From positions 1 through 50,454 of the forward strand of contig PMOK01000306.1 in NCBI GenBank assembly GCA_003162425.1: 50,454 nucleotides of DNA, given 5' to 3'. The notes below the pieces were generated by a model. That model made no database searches. It was not told the DNA's origin and saw nothing but the letters and a program-made list of their open reading frames with translations. The DNA is from Bryobacterales bacterium. GTDB lineage: Bacteria > Acidobacteriota > Terriglobia > Bryobacterales > Bryobacteraceae. Made by a program: the position numbers and the translations under genes. Position 1 is the stretch's first letter; every line of letters begins with the position of its first letter. Of the stretch, positions 44,034-50,454 are shown piece after piece.

Positions 44034-45401
44034 ATGCCAAAGCAAGACAGGAAGAAGAAGACCCGACGAGGAAAGCGATCCCAAGATTGGGAAGCGCTGC
44101 CACCGCTGAATCAAAATGCGGCTGGTATCGATGTGGGGAGTGCGGAACATTACGTAGCCGTGCCAGCGGGACGCGACGCAGAGCCGGTGCAAAAGTTTGG
44201 CAGTTTCACTGCGGACTTGCACCGCATGGCTCGATGGTTGAAAGCCTGCGGCATCCAAACGGTGGCGATGCAGGCGACGGGAGTGTACTGGATGGCGCTG
44301 TATCAGATATTGGAAGAGCACGGCCTCCAGGTGAACGTGGTCAACGCGCATCACACTAAGACACTGCCTGGCAGGAAAAGCGACGTGTTGGAATGTCAGT
44401 GGTTACAAAAGCTGCATACCTTCGGGCTGCTGAACAATTCCTTTCAACCGGCCGAAGAGATTAGGGTCTTGCGAACCTACCTGCGGCAACGGGAGAAGTT
44501 GGTGGCGGCGGCCAGCACTTGCATCCAGCATATTCAAAAAGCTTTGACGGAGATGAACATTCAGTTGGCGAACGTGATCAGCGATATCAGCGGCCTGACC
44601 GGAATGGCAATCCTGCGCGCGATCGTGAGCGGCGAAAGAAACCCGCAGGCTTTGGCCCGATTGAAGAACGAACGAATTCAAGCTAGTCGAGAGGAAATTG
44701 CTCAAAGTCTGGAAGGAAATTGGCGACCGGAATTGCTGTTTGTGCTGGAGCAGAGTCTAGCCTTGTATGACAGCTATCAAATGAAGATCGGCGAATGCGA
44801 CCTCCGGATTGAAGTCCATCTGAAGAGCATGGAAGCGAAAACGGCTGAGCAGCAGCCTGCACCAAAGGCGCCAAACGCGCGAGGCCATCGAAAGCAGACG
44901 CCATGTTTTGATCTTGCTTCACAACTCTATCGCATCGCCGGTGTGGACCTTACACAGATCGATGGGATACAAGTACAAACTGCGCAGACGCTGATCTCCG
45001 AAGTGGGAGTGGATATGAGTCGTTGGAAGTCAGAAAAGCAGTTCGCGTCCTGGTTGGGATTGTGCCCGGACCATCGCATCAGTGGCGGCAAAGTGCTAAA
45101 ACGCGGTACCCGCCACGTAGTCAACCGAGCCGCTACCGCCCTGCGCATGGCGGCCTGGAGCTTGTTTCGAAGCCGAAGTGCATTGGGCGCCAATTTCAGA
45201 AGACTGCGGCGAAAACTGGGAGCACCCAAAGCGGTTACCGCAATGGCTCACAAACTCGCCAGGCTAGTGTACCGCATGCTGAAATTTGGCCAGGGATATG
45301 TTGATAAGGGAATGGAACACTATGAAGCCAAATATCGACAAGATCAGATCAAGTGGCTCGCCAAGAGCGCCGCGGCTCTAAATCTCCAACTTACTCCATA
45401 A
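44034..45401 (+). CDS. IS110-family transposase (DEDD recombinase)
   Basis: 455 residues. The N-terminal RuvC-like DEDD domain has Asp33 in AGIDVGSAEHYVAVP, position 80 in VAMQATGVYWMALYQ (Gln where many relatives have Glu), Asp117 and Glu120 in GRKSDVLECQWLQKLHTFGL (Asp-x-x-Glu where Asp-x-x-Asp is usual). A coiled-coil stretch follows, then the C-terminal Tnp20 domain (GVDLTQIDGIQVQTAQTLIS; WLGLCPDHRISGGKVLKRGT) with the Ser of HRISGGK as candidate catalytic residue. It cuts and joins DNA guided by the element RNA. The frame is intact. Confidence 0.9.
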   Translation: MPKQDRKKKTRRGKRSQDWEALPPLNQNAAGIDVGSAEHYVAVPAGRDAEPVQKFGSFTADLHRMARWLKACGIQTVAMQATGVYWMALYQILEEHGLQVNVVNAHHTKTLPGRKSDVLECQWLQKLHTFGLLNNSFQPAEEIRVLRTYLRQREKLVAAASTCIQHIQKALTEMNIQLANVISDISGLTGMAILRAIVSGERNPQALARLKNERIQASREEIAQSLEGNWRPELLFVLEQSLALYDSYQMKIGECDLRIEVHLKSMEAKTAEQQPAPKAPNARGHRKQTPCFDLASQLYRIAGVDLTQIDGIQVQTAQTLISEVGVDMSRWKSEKQFASWLGLCPDHRISGGKVLKRGTRHVVNRAATALRMAAWSLFRSRSALGANFRRLRRKLGAPKAVTAMAHKLARLVYRMLKFGQGYVDKGMEHYEAKYRQDQIKWLAKSAAALNLQLTP

Positions 45402-45835
45402 GCGGAAGTTGTCGATTGAGTTTCTGGAGACTACAGGGTGGGCCTGTTCGTCCGGGTCCCCGGACGAATCGGCTCGACCACTGGCCAGTTAACAGGTAGA
45501 CAAGCGAGGGCGAATCACTTTTTGAGCGGTAGCATTAGCATCGCAGGAATAACCGATGCACTGATTCCACAGGAGTTGCTCAGCATTGCGTCCGCGTAAT
45601 CGGCGCGGAGAACAGAATAATCGAACGCACCCTCCGTGTTAACTGGCGAGTCGAACGCGCCCATTCATTCGGGGACCCGAACGAACAGGCCCACCCTGTA
45701 GTTAACAGGCCTGCGCCTTTTCGAGCGGAGGTCTAGGCGGAGCTTAAACGATCTCTCCGTCGGTTTATGCAATAGGTTCCACGGAAGTGTTCCTCCTGCG
45801 ACTGAATCGCTCGCCCATCTGGTAGAATTCGGCAC

Positions 45836-46044
45836 ATGGCCACAAATACAGAATGCCTGATTGGCATTGACCTCGCGAATGCTCTTAACAAGGTCGTTTC
45901 CGCGATGAAGTTGGGAACCTCCAAACGAGGTATCGGACTTCGTTGTCCTGAATGCCTGTAAATCCCCACCGGAGCGGCCTAGGAACGCCCGCCCACTTCG
46001 AGCACTTGAAGAGAAATCCGAAGTGCTCTCTAAGTGACGCCTGA
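45836..46044 (+). pseudogene. Small zinc-ribbon-like protein, frameshifted
   Basis: MATNTECLIGIDLANALNKV, then VSAMKLGTSKRGIGLRCPEC ends in a stop at 45961; another frame continues VNPHRSGLGTPAHFEHLKRN followed by PKCSLSDA and a stop at 46044. Together they give CPEC...AHFEH...NPKC, a plausible Cys/His metal site of a DNA-associated small protein. One inserted base near 45957 would restore it. TAGAAT 8 bases ahead of the ATG suggests a leaderless start. Confidence 0.4.
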
Positions 46045-46208
46045 CCTCCAGCATCCCACGGACCCGTTTAGACTAAGGTTTGCCGATCCCATCACGATCC
46101 GAAACAAAGCTTGCGTTCCGCGTATTGGACGCGATTCGAAATCACTCCCAGGTGAAGCCGTCCGCCCAGTTGACCGAAAGTGGGCATCGTAGAGTGTCCC
46201 AAAACGTG

Positions 46209-46769
46209 TCACGCAGCCTGCTGCCTACGAATGTGTCGTTGTCTCCGCGCCGCCTCCAGCTTCCGGTCCCTCTCGGCATGAATCTCCTGCTGATGCCCAG
46301 CGAGCCTGTCCTTCGAATGGAAATAAATAGGATGATAGCGTTTGTTGCGTAGTATAGCCATTATCCGCTCGATGTGCTTATGCGATGGTGGAATTGGAGA
46401 AGCATTTAGTCTACCGTGTATGAGGAGAATGCCGTACCGCTTGGCCTTCTTCTGCTCCGAATGGCGCACAGAGGGTAGAAGCTCCAAATCAAGAATATAT
46501 TTGATGTGCCGAGCGTGAAGAAATTCGTAGTCTGCGTTGGTTTTCGGTTCCGATCCTTTATAGACGCCCTGGTCTACTTCCCCAAAATGAACACGTGTGG
46601 TGCCAGCAACAGTTTGTGCCTCAGAGGAGGTCGACGCATCGACTGTTGCTGCTCCCAGCATCGTCGCACCGACTAACGCACTATTCTCGCCAATCTCATG
46701 ATTGGGCCGGTCTGAAGCAAGAGCCAGTGCCGCTATGAATATCGAGGCTGCGCAGCGAAAGATGATCAC
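46209..46769 (-). pseudogene. Exported dual-specificity phosphatase-like protein without its P-loop
   Basis: Signal peptide (MIIFRCAASIFIAALALA), then VHFGEVDQGVYKGSEPKTNA, DYEFLHARHIKYILDLELLP and NASPIPPSHKHIERIMAILR, the lead-in of secreted DSP-type phosphatases. Where relatives read YFHC-x5-R (the HCxxGxxR P-loop), this one reads YFHSKDRLAGHQQEIHAERD and continues with a basic helix (RDRKLEAARRQRHIRRQQAA) of another origin. The nucleophilic Cys and the arginine are lost, so it should be inactive. 186 residues. Confidence 0.6.
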
Positions 46770-46891
46770 GGTGTCTAACGGAAGCCCAAGACTCGCAACG
46801 GTCCGAAGTATTTGCCTCCGGTGCGGTACCCTTTACCTCTCCCGCTGTTACAGTGTAGCGCCGAAGGGCCGGATCACTCGTAAGCAGCCGT

Positions 46892-47170
46892 CTATTTCTT
46901 TCCTTCCTTCTTCCGCTTGGCCGCCCAGTATGCCTTCATGCGATTTGATTGCGCTTTGCGCGCTACGGCGGACAGGCCCCTCCGTTTCTTGGCGGTTGCA
47001 GCAGGCACAGGAGCAACTGGAGCCACCTGAGCAGCAGCAGCAGCAGCGGCAGCAACGAGATTCTTCGGAGGGCGGCCACGCCTTTTGGCGGGACCCTGGA
47101 GCGCCTCAATCGCGCGGTTTAGCTTGTCGCGCTCTGCGATGAGTAGCGCGATGATGTGTTCGGTCGGCAT
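46892..47170 (-). CDS. Small basic AT-hook-like protein
   Basis: The ATG at 47170 gives 92 residues: a helical start (MPTEHIIALLIAERDKLNRA), an AT-hook-like RRGRPPK at about residue 31-37, an Ala/Val/Pro linker (AAAAAAAAQVAPVAPVPAA), and a basic end (KKRRGLSAVARKAQSNRMKA then YWAAKRKKEGKK). It resembles the short nucleoid-type proteins frequent in Acidobacteria. It probably binds DNA. It follows a phosphatase-like relic and is transcribed in the same direction. Confidence 0.65.
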   Translation of the reverse strand: MPTEHIIALLIAERDKLNRAIEALQGPAKRRGRPPKNLVAAAAAAAAQVAPVAPVPAATAKKRRGLSAVARKAQSNRMKAYWAAKRKKEGKK

Positions 47171-47408
47171 AAGGGGTGATCGTAGCACGGATTTTACATG
47201 CGACCGAACGCGCGATCGTCCTCCGCCGGAACCAATTCGTGCCGTCAGCCTTGAACCGGCTGCCTAAGCGTGGCGTCGCCCAGGCAAACCTTCGTCGCTT
47301 CGTGGCTGTTTCACCTCACATGTGACGTGCACGCACAGTTCCCCCGCAAAAACTCATTCCGGCAGGTGAATATTTCAAACGGTCGCCGATTTGCTACTGT
47401 CGAATCCC

Positions 47409-47819
47409 ATGCGTCTATTGATGATTGCTCTACTGCCCCTGCTCACTTCTGTGCCTCTCGCGGCACAAGACGCCGAGGCGCAAAAGAAATTCGCCGGTAC
47501 GTGGGAGGCGAAGTGGAAGGACAAGGTGATTTGCACAGTCATGCTGAAGGCTGGTGAGCACATCTCCGGAGAAATGGAGGCCTGCAACATTAACGCCGAT
47601 GCAAACGGGGACCTTCAAGAGCCGGAGTCCACCGATCATTCAGACCCTCCTTCCCCCATCCTCAACGCAAAACTGCAAGGCGATACACTGAGGTTCGAGA
47701 TGAAAGACGACGATGATGTTTTGAAATTCGAAATGAAGTTGCTTGGCGATGGACGGGCAGAGTTGAGAATCCTGGATGCTCCGGTCCCAATCAAGCCGAT
47801 TCACTTCGATCGAAAGTAG
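47409..47819 (+). CDS. Small secreted protein (lipocalin/TIGR-like beta fold), unknown function
   Basis: The ATG at 47409 begins MRLLMIALLPLLTSVPLAAQ, a signal peptide; the open frame begins at 47391. 136 residues. The mature part (KKFAGTWEAKWKDKVICTVM, LKAGEHISGEMEACNINADA, ILNAKLQGDTLRFEMKDDDD, LRILDAPVPIKPIHFDRK) is an all-beta pattern with GTWxA and a repeated LxG/FEM rhythm seen in many acidobacterial small exported proteins. Two Cys may pair. Role unknown. Confidence 0.7.
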   Translation: MRLLMIALLPLLTSVPLAAQDAEAQKKFAGTWEAKWKDKVICTVMLKAGEHISGEMEACNINADANGDLQEPESTDHSDPPSPILNAKLQGDTLRFEMKDDDDVLKFEMKLLGDGRAELRILDAPVPIKPIHFDRK

Positions 47820-48321
47820 GCGGTCAGCCGTCCCGGACAAGAATGCACTGGATGGCCTTCAACGCACTTCTTGGGCGCTAAGAAGGACGGGAAGAGTTTT
47901 CGGCGCTAAGGGTTGGCTATTACTTCTGCCTTGTCGTTAGTTGCAGCGCCCGGTCCAGTGCGGACGGAATCCCTCGCCCTCTCAACCCGTGGACTTGCGC
48001 TTTGGCCGCCCGGGTCCAGGTTCCGGCGGCCAAACCTTCCGTTTGCTCAGCCAAAAGATTCCCACGAACCATCCGATGAATTGCTGGCAACGGCGCTCGG
48101 AGTGGCCGAGTTTAGACGATCTGGATTGATGGACTCTCAGCCCGGGCCGGCGACGCGGCTGACCGTGACGGTAAAGTCGCCAACGACGCGGAATGAGCTG
48201 ACGATGACAAAGGTGGAATCGTGGCTTGCCGGGGGCGCGAAGAGTCCGGGTGCGCAGGTGATGAAGAACCCATTGCGAGGGCTACGATGACCGCTCTAAT
48301 GGCCTCCCCTGCAGTAAACGT
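47820..48321. other. Gap with no well-supported gene
   Basis: A forward frame 47913-48290 (ending VESWLAGGAKSPGAQVMKNP) is open but has no start signal or recognisable motif. Nothing else was found. The sequence may be decayed. Confidence 0.35.
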
Positions 48322-48543
48322 TTAATCCCGACTGGGTTGCTCCGGTGGCGGCGCAGTGTCCGCCGCTTCGCTGCCCTTGTACTTCGCCTCTACGGAAGAC
48401 GCAGCCTGTGAATCGCCGCTATTCAGAGTAGTCCCTTCACGCGCTTCATCAAATATTGTTTTGACGTCCCGCCAGAATTTCTTGGTGAGGAGTTCCTTCA
48501 TAGACTCATTGATGATGCTATACCGTGTGCTCACGTGGTTCAC
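48322..48543 (-). CDS. Small protein of unknown function
   Basis: A GTG at 48543 gives VNHVSTRYSIINESMKELLT, then KKFWRDVKTIFDEAREG and a polar tail (GDSQAASSVEAKYKGSEAAD). 73 residues, mainly helical. It begins 13 bases after the stop of the gene at 48557 and is probably cotranslated with it; a longer frame extends to 48603. No family is recognised. Confidence 0.4.
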   Translation of the reverse strand: MNHVSTRYSIINESMKELLTKKFWRDVKTIFDEAREGTTLNSGDSQAASSVEAKYKGSEAADTAPPPEQPSRD

Positions 48544-48556
48544 AGCGAGACGTTCC

Positions 48557-48748
48557 TCAGGCGCGACGCTTCTTGCCACGCTCCTGACTAGCCTCGGCTC
48601 CAACCCGTTCGGTCGGCTTTCGCTTTAGGCGGTCCGCAAGCTCTTTGTACCGCAGGTCCTCGCTTTTCGTGGCGACCGTGTATGCGTAGTAATGCTCCAG
48701 CGCCTTGATCATGAGTTCGAGATCGTCATCCGACATCTCATAATTCAT
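48557..48748 (-). CDS. Small acidic-to-basic helical protein
   Basis: The ATG at 48748 gives MNYEMSDDDLELMIKALEHY, then YAYTVATKSEDLRYKELADR and a basic tail (RKPTERVGAEASQERGKKRR). 63 residues. The frame is open upstream to 48814. Two amphipathic helices suggest a protein-binding domain. It pairs with the gene at 48322. 48749-48998 holds no supported gene. Confidence 0.45.
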   Translation of the reverse strand: MNYEMSDDDLELMIKALEHYYAYTVATKSEDLRYKELADRLKRKPTERVGAEASQERGKKRRA

Positions 48749-48998
48749 AAAGCCTCCATCGTAACGATTGCATCGCAACATGTTGCCAATCGGCGCAAAA
48801 ACACCCTCCATCAAGTCGCTACCGGTCTCTCTGGTTAGGGGGCTAAGCGGAACATTCGCGGTAGTCGTTCACACATCCACGCATGAAATTCAAGGGTGTG
48901 GGCATCGCGGAGGAGAAAACAAAACCATCTTCGCCCCATCAGTAGGAGGCGGCCGATCACACGCTGCCGCCTCCGTGCTAAAATGCATGCTCGCCTGG

Positions 48999-50057
48999 TC
49001 AAAGATACTGCAAAGTAATGGTCGCAGTCGCGGTAGCCCCGGTGGAATCCGTTACTGTCAAGATCACCTCATAGGTACCTGGTCTGCCAAGTTGGATGAA
49101 CGGGGTTGCGGTGTGCCCGCCCGGAATTGCGACTGATGGGAATCCTGGCGCAGGTTGCCACGAATAAGAAAGTGGACCTGCATTGGTGCTGGTAGACTGC
49201 GACGCGTTCAGACTAACTTGGCTCGCATTGGTCTGGAAGGTAGTTCCCGACGTTGAACTGCCTGGTCCGGTAACCACGATCGTGATTGTAGCCGGGGGCG
49301 GAGTAACTCCACCCGACCCACAGTCGTTGTGCAATACGCTCGTAGTGTCTGAGGGGCCTTCGATGCAGGGGATCGAGCTCAGATATGCGTAGATGGCTTC
49401 GAGGTCATACTGGGTCATGTGTGAGAACGTAGGCCAGGGCATAACCTGAAGAAGGTTACCGTTGGCTGTATTACCGGTTGAAGTGGGAATGCAAACCGGG
49501 AGCGGGGTGGTACCTGCTTCGATTTGTGCGAGTTGCGCCGCCGTACATGTTGGGTGGAGGTGGTCGAAATCCGTGCCACTCGTCATGATCTGCAAGAACT
49601 GTGAAAGCGTATGGCCACCTTCCGGCATCCCCGTCTTGTCCGGTGTCAGGTTGCGGGCGATAATGTCTGGACCGGCGTACATCATGGGCCCGGTTGGAGT
49701 CCCGACTTGACCGAAGTCCTGGCCGCCACTGAGGTAGACGGTTGGGTCGATCTTCTCAATTTGGCCAAAGTAGGGGTTTCCTCCTGCGGCGTAATTGAAG
49801 TTCGGTGGGCCGCCACCGGTGTGGCAACCATTGCAATCGCCGATGGCGTTGACAAGGTAGCTACCTAATCCCACCTGGGTGGGGTCTTTTCCTGCCATAT
49901 TGAGCGGGACGGGCGATATTGCGAGACCCATCTGGCTGAGTGTAGCCTCGGTCTCCTGCGCTTGTGCGCACATCGAACTACTCAACATTCCGACGAGGAC
50001 CATCGCCGCAAGTCCAGCGGCGACTCCTATGTTCGTGAACAATCGTGTTGCCTTCAT
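48999..50057 (-). CDS. Exported cytochrome c with C-terminal PKD-like domain
   Basis: 352 residues with signal peptide (to about residue 33). One heme site, Cys75-Asn-Gly-Cys78-His79 in NAIGDCNGCHTGGGPPN, followed by Met residues in GPMMYAGPDIIARNLTPDKT and MPWPTFSHMTQYDLEAIYAY, the helix that ends cytochrome c domains and supplies the axial Met. A Ser/Thr-rich region then leads to a PKD-like beta domain (SLNASQSTSTNAGPLSYSWQ, GRPGTYEVILTVTDSTGATA) at about 260-352. It is likely a periplasmic electron carrier or a sorbed cell-surface protein. The stop and start are clean. Confidence 0.85.
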   Translation of the reverse strand: MKATRLFTNIGVAAGLAAMVLVGMLSSSMCAQAQETEATLSQMGLAISPVPLNMAGKDPTQVGLGSYLVNAIGDCNGCHTGGGPPNFNYAAGGNPYFGQIEKIDPTVYLSGGQDFGQVGTPTGPMMYAGPDIIARNLTPDKTGMPEGGHTLSQFLQIMTSGTDFDHLHPTCTAAQLAQIEAGTTPLPVCIPTSTGNTANGNLLQVMPWPTFSHMTQYDLEAIYAYLSSIPCIEGPSDTTSVLHNDCGSGGVTPPPATITIVVTGPGSSTSGTTFQTNASQVSLNASQSTSTNAGPLSYSWQPAPGFPSVAIPGGHTATPFIQLGRPGTYEVILTVTDSTGATATATITLQYL

Positions 50058-50405
50058 TTCACGCTCCTTGTGAATTAGCCGGAATTTCCCCTGTTACACC
50101 CCGACTGGTTAGTTCAGTATACAGGACGAGCTTGCCGGCGAAATGCAATTCGCCATCATGCAGCGATGGAACAGCCCACCTTCCATGCCCAGGCGGCGGG
50201 GCGGGAGCAGAGTTTCGGCGAAACCGCCGTCCGCAAAGCCCTAAGGGCCTTCCACTGCACTTACTCAATCGGTTTTCTGTAGCTACGGTCCCGTAGTCGT
50301 AGAATGGCCGGAAATACGAACCATGAACGGCAAGTAACATACTCCGAAGTTACATATGGCTTGGAGAAGAGCGCCATCAGCGAAATGGATCCTCCTTCCA
50401 CTGGT

Positions 50406-50454
50406 GATCTGCGCCGTTGGGGCGCACTGTTAACTACAGGGTGGGCCTGTTCGT
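50406..50454 (+). repeat. Second copy of the MITE-like repeat: uninterrupted IS110 target (runs off window)
   Basis: GATCTGCGCCGTTGGGGCGC followed by ACTGTTAAC joins directly to TACAGGGTGGGCCTGTTCGT. These 49 bases are 43744-43772 and 45432-45451 fused, with one mismatch. It shows the site before IS110 insertion. The repeat continues past the window end. Confidence 0.8.

Larger units (their letters stand above)
43773..45431 (+). mobile_element. IS110-family insertion sequence
   Basis: The ends are read by comparing filled and empty sites: 43744-43772 plus 45432-45451 equal 50406-50454 with one mismatch in 49. The dinucleotide AC occurs at 43771-43772 and 45430-45431 and once in the empty site, so it is the crossover core. 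The element is about 1659 bases: a 261-base 5' noncoding part, one DEDD transposase gene and a 30-base 3' end. There are no terminal inverted repeats, as usual for IS110. Confidence 0.8.
43744..45717. repeat. MITE-like palindromic repeat, interrupted by IS110
   Basis: With the IS110 element removed, 43744-43772 joins 45432-45717. The right part has long inverted arms: TACAGGGTGGGCCTGTTCGT then CCGGGTCCCCG at 45432, and the reverse complement at 45681-45701 preceded by CGGGGACCCG. Homology extends inward to CCAGTTAACA on both sides (about 65 bases, imperfect) and outward to GGCGCA...CTGTTAAC. No transposase gene is carried. The left junction breaks the Gfo/Idh gene at 43744. A second copy begins at 50406. 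Confidence 0.7.

Noticed and set aside
45665..46054. Minus-strand 129-codon frame ending in the MITE arm
   Set aside because: It is antisense to the CPEC protein and ends in repeat sequence; no motif.

Overview
The window looks like chromosomal DNA of an acidobacterium of the Solibacter/Bryobacter type. The clues are a C-terminal domain of the Solibacter-specific TIGR03437 kind (25498-26181), a 1.1 kb-residue carboxypeptidase-regulatory-like TonB-dependent receptor (26346-29702), tandem M28 peptidases, an N-terminal fragment of a Solibacter-style serine/threonine kinase, and many small lineage-restricted secreted proteins. This assignment is inference from recalled families; no search was run. 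Base composition is GC-rich throughout.

Layout. 0-2.5 kb: edge of an NAD(P)H-binding gene, an MFS transporter behind a consensus promoter, a small ribbon-helix-helix-like protein and a DUF1326 protein. 2.5-8.1 kb: a cluster of secreted proteins, comprising three diverged copies of one unnamed family (one frameshifted), a Cys-rich protein with EF-hand-like loops, a small 13-Cys protein and a DsbA-like thiol oxidoreductase. 8.2-18.1 kb: housekeeping and metabolic genes (two M28 peptidases, a DtxR/MntR-type regulator, a UDP-glucuronate decarboxylase-like epimerase, a membrane FeS/CCG oxidoreductase, a frameshifted amidase, a VOC protein), with a DUF433/DUF5615 toxin-antitoxin pair set between two copies of the amidase 3' end. 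18.2-21 kb: tRNA-Lys followed by a decayed mobilizable element (excisionase-like gene, repeats, oriT-like palindromes, ribbon-helix-helix gene, relaxase stub) ending on a tRNA-Met 3'-half remnant, then kinase and RHS scraps. 21-31.8 kb: a secreted protein, a decayed AraC/aldo-keto reductase pair, an SDR-like protein, htpX and TIGR03437 fragments, the TonB receptor, and remnants. 32-36.2 kb: a GH39-like glycosidase, an MFS transporter and a Gfo/Idh oxidoreductase. 37.7-41.4 kb: start of an exopolysaccharide locus (CpsB-type phosphatase, TPR protein) cut by a DDE integrase-type insertion sequence. 41.5-46 kb: peptidase fragment, DUF481 outer-membrane protein, and a Gfo/Idh gene broken by a palindromic repeat that is itself interrupted by an IS110-family element. 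46-50.4 kb: small proteins and a cytochrome c; the last 49 bases are an uninterrupted copy of the IS110 target.

The most informative structure is the nested IS110 insertion. The window holds both the filled site (43744-45451) and the matching empty site (50406-50454), so the element ends and its AC core can be read directly, and the 5' noncoding part of the element contains short stretches matching both sides of the target, as expected if it encodes a guide (bridge) RNA. The 2.5-8 kb Cys-rich/DsbA cluster is the best candidate for an undescribed protein system.

Broken genes are frequent. Three frameshifts lie in short homopolymers (G4, A5, C4), so part of the apparent decay may be sequencing error.
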